A stretch of 64,000 nt of DNA, taken from Semisulcospira habei (lineage: Eukaryota > Mollusca > Gastropoda > Semisulcospiridae). The position numbers were made by a program, and so were the translations under genes. The stretch's first letter is position 1. The number at the start of each line of letters is the position of its first letter. The stretch lies in assembly GCA_036245525.1 (NCBI GenBank), contig BTPG01000004.1:208284952-208348951 (forward strand), read 5' to 3'. Positions 1 through 10,805 of this stretch are shown piece after piece. Below the pieces are notes generated by a model, which saw only the letters and a list, made by a program, of their open reading frames with translations, was not told where the DNA came from and did no database searches.

Positions 1-269
1 GTGTGAAAGATACACTCGCACAGCAGCTGGAGCCCAGTGAGCAATTGGCCCTTGGGTCGACGTCAGCCTTCAAAGACCTTTTGCGCACTGGGAGGCTACA
101 TACATCACAGCTTCCGCCTGCAGGGGCCGTCCCACGCAAGGCAAGCTCTCTCCCTGCCCTCCAAAGCTGGTGTCTTTCATCTGCAAGGGACAAAGATTGT
201 CATGTCACTGCAGGGGCTAATGAGAATAATTATGTCCTGCTTGCTGGCCTTTGAGTGTGATATAGCTGC

Positions 270-483
270 TTAACCCTTTTAGCCCCACGGGTGCTTTTCC
301 CAAATTTTGGAAGTGTTACTGAACGACTGTGTACCAGTTGCAGGAGGTGGATTGATCATGATAATTCAAGGGTAGTGCCAGACGAGCTTGGTGCCTTTAA
401 GCGCCAAACTCGTCTGGCATTACCCTTGAATTATCATGATCAATCCATCTCGTGCTGCAGGGTCCTGGGGCTAAATGGGTTAA
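270..483. repeat. TTAA-flanked hairpin MITE, family A
   Basis: The element is bounded by TTAA on both sides with inverted ends (TTAACCCTTTTAGCCCC on the left, GGGGCTAAATGGGTTAA on the right). Its centre, about 350-452, is a near-perfect hairpin built on the motif TTCAAGGGTAGTGCCAGA and its complement. TTAA duplication with CCC-starting ends is known for piggyBac-type elements (Kolobok also uses TTAA), so this is probably a non-autonomous derivative. It has no coding capacity. Confidence 0.75.
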
Positions 484-610
484 GCAGTTTGTCAGAACTG
501 CCCTGTTGGAGTTGCAGCTAGTGTAGGTTGTTTGGGTAGTGTATTGATCTACTGTACCTACGGCCGTTTTGCCTGTGCTCACAGTCTGCCGGTAGTTTCC
601 TTAGGGCTGT

Positions 611-827
611 CTTTACCCTTTAAGTCCTGATACACTCTAACATGAGATAACTTTGACCATGATAGTTCAAGGGTGCTGCCAGAACAGCTTGGTGACCAGA
701 GGCGCCAAGCTGTCCTGGCACCATCTTTGAACTATCATGGTCAGCCTTACTCCTAAACTGTTCTGCATCCTTTTTAGGACAAGTCACAAATCGGAAGGAA
801 AAAAATCAACCTTAGCTGATGGGTTAA
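611..827. repeat. TTAA hairpin MITE, family A variant
   Basis: This is the same central hairpin design as the copy at 270 (TGACCATGATAGTTCAAGGG and its complement around 652-740). The outer ends belong to the 'TTAACCCTTTtCATCCTGA' subtype. The left end is decayed (ttaccctttaag) and the right end keeps GGGTTAA at 821-827. Confidence 0.55.
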
Positions 828-1691
828 CTCACTGAGGCCTGTCGAAAATCCCAAATGTTGTAGTTGTCCTCTAATTTTGGAGACTACATCACACTTAAGG
901 AGAGATCAACCTTCAAAGTTCAAGGATTTTGCCAAAATAGCTTTCCATCTACAGAAATAGTATTAGTATTGAGGCTATATAGTACAGGGCTTCAAGCCTT
1001 TTTGTCTACCGTATTGAAAATACGGTAGACTTTGAAATGGGGCTGGTCAGAAGGCATTCCGGAGCATGCACAAGACGTTTTTGATGTGCGGGGCAGAAAT
1101 TCTGGCAAAGAAGTAACAAGATAAAAATGATGTCATGTCTAGCTATGCAAACCTTGCTAGAGAACGTCTTTTTTTGTGTGTGTGTATGTGACAGCGACTA
1201 GAGCACGTGTTTGAGGACAGACAAGCTTGAAATTTTAGGTTATTGTCCCTAAAAGAATTACATGGGTGGGACTTTTCCGGCTACAGCCGGATTTTCGGAT
1301 TTAAAAAAAAAAAAATTCCCCTCCCCCCCCCCCCCCCCACTTAAAAAGTTACCCCCAAAACCCTCGCTTCAGGATTCAACTTTTTTTTTTGGTCCCACCC
1401 ATGGAATTATCTCGATACCTTTTTTTTAATGTTTTGATTAAGATGCTCATTGGCGAGAAAATGTCCGTTTCACAAAAACTGGTTGATCCAAACTGGAGTC
1501 CGTAATTTTTCTTATTTTTACTAGATATTTTGCATATAGCTAGATTAAAGGGACATATTAAATGAGTTCGTTACCAGCATTGTATCTGTAGAACTTTTTG
1601 AGTGATAATGAAATATTTTTTGAAAAAATATATTTTCACGTTTTTTTGGATTAATTTCACAAATTATTTGGGTTAATTTTAAAACAATTGA
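828..1691. other. Intron 1 sequence, AT-rich, no gene
   Basis: No coding sequence is seen. It contains a short perfect hairpin (1002-1031, GTCTACCGTATT and its complement) and a possible small inverted-repeat element at about 1253-1408, whose ends read AATTACATGGGTGGGA and TCCCACCCATGGAATT around A-, C- and T-runs. Confidence 0.5.
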
Positions 1692-2036
1692 ATCTTTTTT
1701 TACGGAAAAAAAACAATCTTCTCATTAATAATCGCATGATTTTTCATATACAGTATTTACATAAGCCTACAGTTTGTCATCTGTCAGGTACGATTAGTTA
1801 GGTCCATTGTGACCTGTATGCCCTAAGTGTGCAAATCAGACAATTTTCTGCACCACGTTTTCGGAGTCATTTGTAAAACAACTAACATAACTTTATTTGT
1901 TCTTTAACGAAAAAAACTATCTTCTCATTAATACCTGCATGATTTTTTCATAAACAGTGTTTGCATAAGCCTGCTGTTTGTCTCGGCTCTGGGGTAGGAT
2001 TAGGTCAAATTGTGACCTGTAAGCCCTAGGGGTTAA
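1692..2036. repeat. Two diverged direct repeats (~140 bp each)
   Basis: Copies at about 1692-1830 and 1902-2036 share blocks such as ATCTTCTCATTAATA, GCATGATTTTT, CATAAGCCT and TGTGACCTGTA in the same order. They are too diverged for a recent tandem duplication. The parent repeat family is unknown. Confidence 0.55.
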
Positions 2037-2788
2037 AATAATCAGCAAGAAAATTGCAAAGTTGATTCTCTGATATGTCAAATGTTAGTACTGTGATGAG
2101 TGCTGTATAACATGGAGTCGTCACTATGAACAGGGCGTCCTGGCTGGACTAATGATGCCATGACGTGAAGCTTCAAGTGATGTAATTTCACTGCTCGTGA
2201 TATTCTTCTTCTTCAGAATAGCTATGCTACGCCAGACGATAGCGCTTACGAATGGCGGGAATCGCAGTGTGTCCGTCTTTATTTCTGTGTGCCAGTGTGT
2301 GTGGATCAGAGGGTGGGTTAGCATAGAAGGAGATGGATTCCTGTCGCTACTCGAGCCCACAGAGCGTACTAATGACGGGACTTGAGACCTTGTAAGATTT
2401 AGGAACCATTTGCGCCAGTACTTGGGTTGTGCATACACAGGATGGCATGTTGTTGTTAGCTGCTAGTGTCTCAAGACGAAGCTGCCAGTTATTGGTAAAG
2501 TTAAGTTCTGCCGACAAGGCAAGATTGAGCCCCAGGGGACAGGGTGTGGCCCTGTAATCACAGGAGGAGAACAAGGAGTCAAACTGAACCAAGCCTACAG
2601 CATGAGTCCAGGGGATGGTAAATGAGTCCGTGGGTTTACTCCACTGTATGTGCATCAGTTCCAACCATTTTTTTGCTCACTCTTATGGCTTGCATTCTGC
2701 CATTCTGCAGTTGCAGACTTAGGTCGGGGCCAACATGCCCCCCCCCCCCCCCCCCTCTCTGAGAATGCAATGGGAGCGATACATGGCA
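2037..2788. other. Intron 1 sequence, no recognisable feature
   Basis: No coding or repeat signal could be supported here apart from a C-run at about 2739-2754. Short open frames on both strands have no recognisable similarity. Confidence 0.4.
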
Positions 2789-2854
2789 GCAAGAGGAATA
2801 GATTCTCATGAGCCCCTGCAGTTGCAGGGGCTCATGAGAATCTATGTCTCTTGC
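2789..2854. repeat. Hairpin repeat, family B
   Basis: A 66-bp near-perfect palindrome: GCAAGAGGAATAGATTCTC, then ATGAGCCCCTGCA, followed by the complement. The same hairpin recurs at 4444, 11504 and 61892, so it is a dispersed family. The 11395 copy shows that full family B elements also have TTAA ends. Confidence 0.65.
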
Positions 2855-3039
2855 AGGCGGAAGGCTCCAGCTGAATGACTACACGTCTGGTTGATTGCCC
2901 CTTCCCAGCATTGCCATTGATCTGGCAGCTCACACACAGGATTGATTCTGACCCCCTGCTCGCAGGTTATGGATCTTTCTCTCCTCTACAGGCCTGACTG
3001 CTTTCAGGCAAAACAACCATGGACTGTGGCATCCGCTGC

Positions 3040-3180
3040 TTAACCCATCTAGCCCCAACGCCCTACAGCAGGAGATGCATGGACCATGATAATTCAAGGG
3101 TAGCACCAGATTAGCTTGGTGCCTGCAACTGGTACATAATCAAAATTTAGGAAATGTGGCCTTGGGGCTAAATGGGTTAA
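3040..3180. repeat. Family A MITE with half of its hairpin deleted
   Basis: TTAA ends and family A termini (TTAACCCATCTAGCCCC on the left, GGGGCTAAATGGGTTAA on the right) are kept. Only one arm of the central hairpin remains (CATGATAATTCAAGGGTAG, about 3083-3101), giving a 141-bp element instead of about 214 bp. Loss of one arm is a common fate of long palindromes. Confidence 0.65.
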
Positions 3181-3608
3181 GTGTACATGCATGTAGAGTT
3201 CTAGGGGGGAAATTTGGGATGGAGGGAGACAGTGTGAAGTTGCTGAACTGTCTAAGGCCAGCTCCCATTGTGGGCTCTGTGTGGGCTCACCAGAATATAT
3301 AATTTATGTATGTAGGTCTATCCTACGAAATAATGGCTCATTTCTGTCCTTACCTTCACCTGTAGTATTGGACTCTCCCTAACACTCAACATGCGCTCAG
3401 GTTATTTGTATCTCCCTCTTTGGCTGTTGGCAGTGTGTTTTGTGGCCATGATGCCTGCAGGAAACTTTCGGACTAAACGCTACACTGACAGCTAAAGGTT
3501 TATTTAGACTCTCACTAACATGGTAGCAGGGTTGTAGCCTATGGGATGTGGCGAACTAGTTATTGATGGCACACAGGTTAAGGAGAATGAAAATATCTTC
3601 CTGATGAT

Positions 3609-3736
3609 GGTACATACGATTATCATCTAAATAAATTAAAATTTTGTGCCTGTGAGACAAGGGGAATATTTTTGGTACATACGATTATCTAAATAAATTA
3701 AAATTTTGTGCCTGTGAGACAAGGGGAATATTTTGA
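3609..3736. repeat. Tandem duplication, ~65 bp x 2
   Basis: Two adjacent copies begin GGTACATACGATTATC and end CAAGGGGAATATTTT. The first carries one extra ATC. The near-identity indicates a recent event. Confidence 0.8.
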
Positions 3737-3974
3737 TGTGGAGTTTTAGCCTTGTGCCAAACAAATAAAAATTAAAAAAATATCGGTAATGAGTAAGCAG
3801 AGGATGCTTGGACTGATCCTCCAGCCAGATCAATAAATCAGGTACATGCAGCGCCAGTGAAGCTGGGGGTGTTGCAAGATGTTAAAGAGCTGTTGGCCCT
3901 CTAGCCTTTCTCATGTAGGGAAAAGACCGCATGGGAGAGATAGGGAGAGAGGGCTATTGTTTCTTTTCTTTCGC

Positions 3975-4362
3975 ACCCCACCCGGGTGTGCCCTGGGGGA
4001 CTTGGGTGGGGTTAACTAATTTTTAGTTCCCAGGGTCACCCTGGTCAGCCCCACAGGGTGGGGTTTCCCCTCTATTCTGGGGCATGTGTTTCTGTCTACC
4101 CTTGGTCCATTCACCTGTATTTTCCTTTTTTAAACTCTCCCTACTGTCTGCGCTGCCTGTAGCTCTTGATGCTGGATGTGTGTTGCTAAATGGTCATAGC
4201 TTTTTTTAGGCCCTGTCGTAGGTTTATTTAACGTATTGGACTGGCTGGCGACATACATTCAATATTCTGTTTATTTTTTTTTTTCACAAGCAGTGCAGGC
4301 ACGTCCTGAGAAAGTCTTGTTGCTGTCGGGACGTTAAGCAATGTACAATCAATCAATCAATC
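3975..4362 (+). mobile_element. SINE-like retroposon with (CAAT)n tail
   Basis: This 388-bp unit starts ACCCCACCCGGG and ends in AATCAATCAATCAATC. It is flanked by the 9-bp duplication TTCTTTCGC at 3966-3974 and 4363-4371. A second copy with the same two ends and its own target duplication lies at 58413-58798, which proves mobility. Its 3' part (CGTCCTGAGAAAG to GTCGGGACGTTAAGCA) presumably matches the tail of the LINE that mobilises it. I do not see a convincing pol III A or B box, so it could instead be a short LINE 3' fragment. Confidence 0.75.
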
Positions 4363-4443
4363 TTCTTTCGCCGCAGGACCTATTGATCCTTTAGTGTGGT
4401 GTAGATGATAGTGACAGGCATCCTCGGCAGTTGCTGGTTTTCT

Positions 4444-4508
4444 GCAAGAGGCATAGATCATCATGAGCCCACGCTTACGCGGGGCTCATGTGGATCTGTG
4501 CCTCTTGT
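4444..4508. repeat. Hairpin repeat, family B
   Basis: Palindrome with GCAAGAGGCATAGATCATC on the left arm and its diverged complement ending GCCTCTTG on the right arm. It is the same family as 2789, 11504 and 61892. Confidence 0.55.
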
Positions 4509-5197
4509 ATGCTCTTCATTACGCCCATTTCTGGCTGGATGTATCCATTTCTCCAGGGCAGACCAGGTTCATTTGCATGCACTCCGTAATGCTTTTGCAT
4601 TGTAAAAGACAAAGAAGAGACGGAAGAGAGAGGATTGTAGATTTAAGCCGTGTCACTGAGGTCAGGGTCAAACCACTTTCTCCATTTTCAGACACTTATT
4701 TTGGAGAGATGCTCTGTTATCCCATTTTCACTAACCCTTTGGAATCGTCACAGCTATAACCATTACGGGTGGGCTCCCACTTACAAAAACCACACTGGTG
4801 CGACCCTAAACAAGTATCACTCTGGTGTCTTGGATGTTAAAACTGCAAATTGACCAAACAACCAACCAGCCAACCAACATGGTGATCAGGGCAATCCAGA
4901 GAAACAGTCATGTTAGTCCTTACAATAAGGGGATGCAACCTATTGTCTTTGACCTAATTCTGTTTTAGGACTACACTTATTTGGGTGATCACCATATTTT
5001 GAACCCAGGGTCCAGTGCTTGTTCTTATTTTCACTTGTGCCTGCGAATATGCATGCACCGCACATGCGCATACACACACACACACACTCCACAGAGTCTT
5101 GGTGTAGGTGATGAAATTGTTGTCATGTAACGGTGTCATTTTGTTGGCATGATGTATTACAAATGACTGGTCATGGTTTGTTCCTGTTGGTGTGCAG
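4509..5197. other. 3' end of intron 1, before exon 2
   Basis: No coding sequence or mobile element is recognised. A short (AC)n tract lies at about 5071-5088. The acceptor of exon 2 is ...TTGGTGTGCAG, with AG at 5196-5197. Confidence 0.5.
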
Positions 5198-5271
5198 AGA
5201 CTTTCTGCCCCGAGGTTCTGGTATTGTCACCAGGCGACCGCTCGTCCTCCAGCTGTTTAACTCCAGAAATG
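5198..5271 (+). CDS. DNM: Dynamin exon 2 (G domain, switch I)
   Basis: Host gene: classical dynamin, the large GTPase that assembles as helices on the necks of endocytic vesicles and drives membrane fission. This 74-bp exon encodes [19 protein letters not shown] plus FNSRN, the conserved segment after the P-loop. It includes the switch I threonine in GIVTRRP, which coordinates magnesium and is needed for hydrolysis. The acceptor AG is at 5196-5197 and the donor GT at 5272-5273. The first base completes an Arg codon and the last G begins the Glu codon finished at 17801. The P-loop exon must lie upstream of the window. As an invertebrate sequence it is probably co-orthologous to vertebrate DNM1/2/3; the paralogue cannot be assigned. 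Confidence 0.93.
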
Positions 5272-5420
5272 GTGAGGTTCTCTTATATGCTTTGTTTTTT
5301 ATTCTTTTTCGTAACGTTCATTTACACACCTTTTCTTAATCCCCACTTCCCCCAGCCCCCCACATGCCTTACTGCCTAATTAGTTAGATTATCTAGATTT
5401 AAAGCGCTCTGAACCTTTTA

Positions 5421-6988
5421 GTGGGTATATTGCGCAGATCAAGGACAACTGAGCAGATCTTCAACCTGAGAGTTCTATGTGAGAGGTACCTCGAGCACCA
5501 GCAAGACCTCTGTCATGTCTTTGTGGATTTTAAGAAGGTGTTTGACAGGATGTGGCATGCAGCCCTTTGGTCCACCATGAAGCTGTACAACATCAATGCC
5601 AACCTGATCAAAGTAATAGAAAACCTTTACAGCAAGGCCACTAGCGCAGTCTGCTTCAACGGCAAAATAGGAAATTGGTTTAGCACAACAGTCGGAGTCA
5701 GACAAGGCTGCTTGCTCTCACCTGCTCTTTTCAACATTTTCCTGGAATGAATCATGACGGACGCTCTGAAAGATCATGAAGGAACTGTCAGTATTGGAGG
5801 CATAACAATCAAGAACTTGCGCTTCACGGACGACAATGATGGCCTTGCAGGAACAGGAGGAGCTAGCTCAGCTGGTGGTAAATCTGGACAGTACAGCCAT
5901 TGCTCCAATGTAAAAGCAGTTCTCCTATATGGAGCAGAGACATGGAGATTGACAAAAACCACAGTCAACAGAGTACAGACCTTCATGAACAGTTGCCTTA
6001 GAAGAATTTTGAAAATCCACTGGCCAGAGAAGATCAGCAACGTCAGACTCTGGGAGAGAACAGAGCAGATAACAGCAGAGAATGAAATTGGGCGAAGAAG
6101 ATGGGGATGGATTGGTCACAGTCTGAGAAAGCCAGCTTCCAGTATCACTAGGCAGGCATTGTCATGGAACCCCCAGGGAAAGAGGAAAAGAGGTAGGCCG
6201 AGAAACTCCTGGCGTCGAGACCTCCAAGCAGACATCAAGAGACTGGGAACCACCTGGAGTAGAATCGAAGGAGAAGCACAGGACAGGAGTTGCTGGAGGT
6301 CTCTCGTCGACGGCCTATACCCGGGTAGGGGTGACAGGCGTAAGTAAGTAAGTAAGTACAGCCATTGCGTTTGGGATGGAAATCAGCACAAAGAAGACCA
6401 AACTGATGACCAATAATGCCTGTGGCATCAGCACTGAAATCACGGTTGGAGGCCAAAAACTGTAAACAGTTAAGAAATTCAAATACTTAGGAGCCATTAT
6501 GACAGATGAGGGATCAAAACCAGAAATATTGTCCAGGATTGCGCAGACAACAACAGCGCTGACAAGACTGAAGACCATTTGGAAGGACAGAAACATCACA
6601 CTCTGCTCCAAGATTAGACTGATGCGCTTCTTAGTCATCTCAGTGTTCTTATATATGCCTGTGAGTCATGGACCCTCACAGCAGACCTCGAAAGGAGGCT
6701 ACAAGCCACTGAAATGAGATGTCTTCGAAGGCTGCTTGGCATTTCGTACAGAGATCATATAACGAACGAGGAAGTGGTAAGCAGAATCAGGCAAGCTATC
6801 GGGCCAGCCATCGGGCCCTATGAAGACCTATTAGCCATTGTGAAAAAAACGCAAAGAGAAGTGGTATGGGCATGTCACGCGATCAGCAGGGCTTGCCAAG
6901 ACAATCCTGTAAGGCACTGTGCAAGGAGGGCGAAGGAGAGGAAGACAGAGAAAAAGATGGGAGGACAATATCTCAGAGTGGACAGGAC
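5421..6988 (+). pseudogene. Reverse transcriptase remnant of LINE A
   Basis: The fragment starts within the RT fingers/palm (TTEQIFNLRVLCERYLEHQQ). It carries the first catalytic Asp in FVDFKKVFDRMW and the VRQGCLLSPALFN motif at about 5700-5735. A stop follows at 5748. The catalytic FADD box is altered to FTDD (about 5823), so it cannot be active. After the RTE-2 insertion (5903-6354) it resumes with KKTKLMTNN, YLGAIMTDEGS and MRCLRRLLGISYRDHITNEE. Several in-frame stops are present. Confidence 0.8.
5903..6354 (+). mobile_element. 5'-truncated RTE-2 LINE inserted in LINE A
   Basis: This is the 3' end of a second RTE family, coding for GAETWRLTKTTVNR and a Lys/Arg-rich C-terminus (KRKRGRPRNSWRRDLQAD), and ending in (TAAG)n at about 6341-6355. 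Both flanks carry the 13-bp duplication AGTACAGCCATTG (5890-5902 and 6355-6367). This is the signature of target-primed reverse transcription with 5' truncation. Related copies lie at 18110-19750 and 60881-61723, both on the minus strand. Confidence 0.88.
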
Positions 6989-7208
6989 TGATGATGATGA
7001 TGAAACTTTATTTATCAACGGTAAAAAGTTTTGACAGAAACAAATCGTCATTTTACAAACTTGCCGTTGCTAACATCTACAAGATAAAATAGATTAAAAG
7101 ATAATAATAATAATAAAGAATTATATTTACACATATTATTTCATGCAACAATAAAAAATTTTAAAAAATGACACAAAATAATAATAACACTTAACATTCA
7201 TCTTATAC

Positions 7209-7210
<2 letters not shown>

Positions 7211-7281
<71 letters not shown>
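7211..7281. repeat. (CA)n microsatellite
   Basis: About 35 uninterrupted CA units inside the 3' UTR of the CR1/L2-like LINE. Confidence 0.95.
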
Positions 7282-7282
<1 letters not shown>

Positions 7283-7357
7283 AACAATATAGATAAATGC
7301 ATAATTATATTACATAAAAGCATTAACCATCAGGGTTTGTTTAAATGCCCAGTGTTG

Positions 7358-9130
7358 TTATGTTTGGCTCATCAGGTAATCGAAAAGTTTCGTTTTAAAG
7401 ATTCCAAGTGAGGCTATAGTCTTCAAATGTGCAGGAATAGTGTTCCATACAAACGGTCCAGAAAAGGATAAACTAGTTTTAAAGAGGTCAATTCTAGGCA
7501 GAGGTAGGGGTAAAGTATTGTTCCTTGAGGACCGTTCGCGTTCTTGCTGTGGCACAAATTTGGTGGTTAGATACTGCGGTGTCATGTTATTTAATATCTT
7601 GTGCATGAGGATGCATTTGTTGAAACTAAGTTGTTGACGCAGGCCGAGAATGTTTAGATGTCTAAATTTGTCTGTGGTAGGAATGGGCCGCGTATCTATC
7701 ATTTTGACAGCTCTTTTATATATAGAGTTTAACCTGTTCATGTGAACATCACTACAACCGTCCCACACTGTGGAGACATAATCAACGTGAGACTTGATAT
7801 GGGCATGAAAAAACAGTTTACGAGTATGTGTATCCGTTACTTGTCTAAGCTGGGACAACAGGAAAGTGTTTTTAGCAATGGTTTTACAGACTGTATTTAT
7901 ATGCGTCTCCCAACATAATTGTTCGTCAACGTGTATTCCCAAGAATTTACGCTCTGTGACTTGTTCTATCGGTTTAGCGTTCAGTTGTAAATGTAACGGC
8001 TGTGGTCGGCGTTGGTGTTTTTGTCGTGTAGTGATTAAAATACTCTTTGTTTTTCCTGGATGAAGAACCATATGATTCTCTCTACACCAGTCGGAAACCT
8101 CGCTGAGACTACTTTGTAAGCTAATGGTAATGTCAGCTGTTTTTTTACCTGAAACATGGAGGCTCGTATCGTCCGCAAACAGGTTGCAATTAACATCAGT
8201 GTTAGTAATATGCAAAGGCAAATCATTAATGAATATTATAAATAGAAGAGGTCCCAAGATCGACCCCTGGGGGACACCGTAGTTAACTTGTCCTTGTTTA
8301 GAGTATTTTCCATGAGTATATACCTTTTGTTTTCTGTCTTTTAGGTATGATCTAAAAAATGCTATGGCAGTTTCACTTATATGGTATGCTGCTAGCTTCT
8401 TTAAGAGAATGTCATGGTCGACAAGATCAAATGCTTTTTGTAGGTCTAAGAAAACAGCTCCAGACATCAGGTTTTTATTTATTGATTCCAGCCAGCTGTC
8501 TACAATGTGTGCCAGTGCTGACTGACATGAGTGTTTCGGTCTAAAGCCGGACTGATGAATATTTATGAAATTGCCCTTTTCTAGAAAATCGAGGAGGTGT
8601 TTTTGTATGTGTTTTTCAAGGGGCTTTGACAGGGCCGACAAAAGTGAGATAGGACGGTAGTTATTGACATCTTCAAGATCTTTTGATTTAGGGATTGGAA
8701 TTACCTTGGCCTCTTTGAAAATAGTTGGAAACGTGCTGTGTTTTATACAGAGGTTAAAGATATAAGTGAGTGCCTCTACCGTATATGGTAGTGACATTTT
8801 CAGAATTTTGTTGTCTATACCATCCATCCCGGTGGACTTTTTGTTCGGCATGCTAGAGATGAATTTGCCGACTTCAGCGACGGTAATATCAGGAATGATG
8901 AATGTCTGCAGCATATTTTTGGCCTCACAGTATTTTTCCAGTACACTAGGAACTTGGTACTCTGTGTTACTACTTGCAGCTGACTGAGCAAGTGTTTCAG
9001 CTGTCGATAGGAAGTGCTTATTTAATATATCAGCTGACAAATGGGATGGTATTTCAGGCTCTGATTTACCCTTTGTTATAACGTTCAGGGCTTTCCACAC
9101 CGATGCTGTATCTTTTTGGTCCCTAATCAT
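7358..9130 (-). CDS. Reverse transcriptase of CR1/L2-like LINE
   Basis: The 590-codon open frame holds the full RT domain: NNYRPISLLSALSKPLEK, SGFRPKHSCQSALAH, FLDLQKAFDLVDHDIL with the first catalytic Asp, YGVPQGSILGPLLFIIFIND, and the active-site box CNLFADDTSLHVSG with both Asp residues. The thumb and connection region ends FSGPFVWNTIPAHLK, a typical C-terminus for this type. Its first in-frame Met is not the true start: the frame continues the endonuclease at 9123-10289 after a one-base slip near a T8 run (about 9146-9153 on the plus strand). All catalytic residues are intact. It would copy element RNA at a nicked chromosomal site. Confidence 0.9.
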   Translation of the reverse strand: MIRDQKDTASVWKALNVITKGKSEPEIPSHLSADILNKHFLSTAETLAQSAASSNTEYQVPSVLEKYCEAKNMLQTFIIPDITVAEVGKFISSMPNKKSTGMDGIDNKILKMSLPYTVEALTYIFNLCIKHSTFPTIFKEAKVIPIPKSKDLEDVNNYRPISLLSALSKPLEKHIQKHLLDFLEKGNFINIHQSGFRPKHSCQSALAHIVDSWLESINKNLMSGAVFLDLQKAFDLVDHDILLKKLAAYHISETAIAFFRSYLKDRKQKVYTHGKYSKQGQVNYGVPQGSILGPLLFIIFINDLPLHITNTDVNCNLFADDTSLHVSGKKTADITISLQSSLSEVSDWCRENHMVLHPGKTKSILITTRQKHQRRPQPLHLQLNAKPIEQVTERKFLGIHVDEQLCWETHINTVCKTIAKNTFLLSQLRQVTDTHTRKLFFHAHIKSHVDYVSTVWDGCSDVHMNRLNSIYKRAVKMIDTRPIPTTDKFRHLNILGLRQQLSFNKCILMHKILNNMTPQYLTTKFVPQQERERSSRNNTLPLPLPRIDLFKTSLSFSGPFVWNTIPAHLKTIASLGIFKTKLFDYLMSQT

Positions 9131-10200
9131 TTCCTGGAAGAACAGTTTTTTTTGACGCTCTCACTAAGTATTTAACACGATTTTGTTGTTTCTTATATTC
9201 ATCAAACTGTTTTTCTTTCTTAAGTTTGTCTCTAAATGACATGGCCTGTTTGACATCTACTGTTAACCAGGGTGGCAGGGTAGAGTGCTTAACTCGTTTT
9301 TCTCGTATGGGCGCATGCTTATTTAGGACTCCAAGGAATAGATCCATCCAGTACGACAGGGCACTGTCAGGAGAAGTGTGGTTATACACGTCCCTGAAAG
9401 GAGTATTGCGCAGATCCCGCAGAAAGTCGCCGTTATTAAATGTTTTGAAAGAACGATATTTAATTGTTTTATGTCTCTTTTTGTTCTCTTTGTCTAGTTT
9501 CATGGAGACTGTGCAACATACTGGGTTATGGTCACTGACAGCTAAGGAGGGAACATGTACATTTGATATTTTATCATCATTTGTCACATAAATATGATCA
9601 ATCAGGGTTGAAGATGTACATGTGGTTCTAGTGGGGGTTTTAATTAACTGTTCTAAACCGAATAGTGCTGTTGTTGACGCCCATGCAGCATTGGACCCTT
9701 TAGATTTAGAAAGATCAATATTAAAATCGCCCAAAAGAACAACGTCAGCTTTATTTTGATTTACGCTATCCATCATTGCTACGAAGTCATCATACCAGTC
9801 CCAGCTGGCTGCGGGATTTCTATAAATAAAGCCAATGAGGACGGGGGGTGATTTAGATGTCTTCACTTCTACCCACAAGCTTTCCACTTGAGCTGACTCT
9901 AAGTCTTGTCGCCGTTTGACGTTACCAAGTATTGAATTATGTATATATACAGCTAGTCCAGTGTGTTGTGGGCTTGAGGCATCTCTGCGGAGTACTGAGA
10001 AATTTGGGACAGAAATGGAGTTATCCCTTATTGAACTTTTAAGCCTCGACTCGGACACACCAAAAATATGAAAATGTAAGGGCGTGTTTAGGAACACGGA
10101 TAAATCGGGCACCTTGTTAACTAGATGGTATATGTTAAGATGGCCAATTCTCAGTTCGTCTGTTCGTTTCGGAACAGTATTTAGATTACGATTTTGCATG
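9123..10200 (-). CDS. AP-type endonuclease of CR1/L2-like LINE
   Basis: This is the N-terminal half of the LINE ORF2 and nicks target DNA. Visible motifs are RIGHLNIYHLVNKVPDL at the start, SESRLKSS, GLAVYIHNSI, IGFIYRNP, LLGDFNIDLS, STLIDHIYVT and the terminal SDHNPV catalytic box. The frame is open up to 10289, but the first 30 codons are hydrophobic and come from A/T-rich leader, so Met at 10200 (MQNRNLNTVPKR) is preferred. The ORF ends in ...SKKTVLPGND by frameshift directly into the RT frame. Family ORF2 proteins are normally one polypeptide. Confidence 0.85.
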
Positions 10201-10805
10201 TCGGTAAAAACACAAATGTAACGAAAAATATAATACAAAATTAATATGGTCACAAAAAATAATCCCACAAAATAAAAAATAAAAATCAACTAATATCAAT
10301 ATCTATAGAATACTTTAAATAAGCTCAATAAAAAAAATACACGGCAAAGAAACACAATGTTTATCACGCGCTTAGTCTAAGTTCAGCAGAATGTTTACGG
10401 TTTTCTTGCTTGGTTATGTCAACAAAAAATAGCAAAGTCAGCAACTATAAAAGAGAACAAATAAAAAATGACTTGTCAAGGAACTATGCACGTTCACCTG
10501 CGACAAAGTTCATAATACACAAAACTAATTTGACGACTTAAAAATAAAAAGAAAGAAAAACAAACAACTTTAAAGTCTAAGAAAATGGTACAACTATAAT
10601 ATTTTTAAAAATCGCTAAGTGAAAAAAGTATATTTAAATCGGGAAATGGTAATAGCAGATTGGAAGCTGAGCCTGAGACTGAAGCTGAGCGACACACTAA
10701 GAATGGCAGAGAACAGAGTGGAATGGAGGGAGCTGGTTGCCAAGTCATCAGTGGTGCCCCAACAGTCGGCAAGACTATGGGATAGATAGATAGATAGATA
10801 GATTG

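Larger units (their letters stand above)
6988..10670 (-). mobile_element. CR1/L2-like LINE, nearly full length
   Basis: Read on the minus strand it has an A/T-rich 5' leader, an endonuclease, a reverse transcriptase, and a 3' UTR. The 3' UTR contains a long (GT)n microsatellite (complement of 7211-7281) and ends AATAAAGTTTCATCATCATC at about 6989-7010. It is inserted in the C-terminal coding part of LINE A. A clear target duplication was not found; only a short CTGA-type match is seen at the two junctions. The coding region has a single frameshift, so the element is young. Clade assignment to CR1/L2 is tentative. Confidence 0.8.
5405..10805 (+). mobile_element. RTE-type LINE 'A', 5'-truncated, split by two insertions
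   Basis: Three plus-strand segments (5405-5889, about 6355-6987, about 10671-10805) join to give one reverse transcriptase C-terminal half ending in a (GATA)n tail at about 10779-10803. The first gap holds a truncated RTE-2 copy with a 13-bp target duplication; the second holds a CR1/L2-like LINE. The coding order across the gaps is uninterrupted: thumb-region residues before 6988 continue after 10671 with the typical C-terminus MAENRVEWRELVAKSSVVPQ. Frameshifts and stops show it is dead. Clade assignment is from general resemblance only. Confidence 0.8.

Noticed and set aside
10200..10289. Hydrophobic N-terminus of the CR1/L2-like endonuclease, possible signal or membrane segment
   Set aside because: It comes from A/T-rich leader sequence; the conserved protein starts after Met at 10200.
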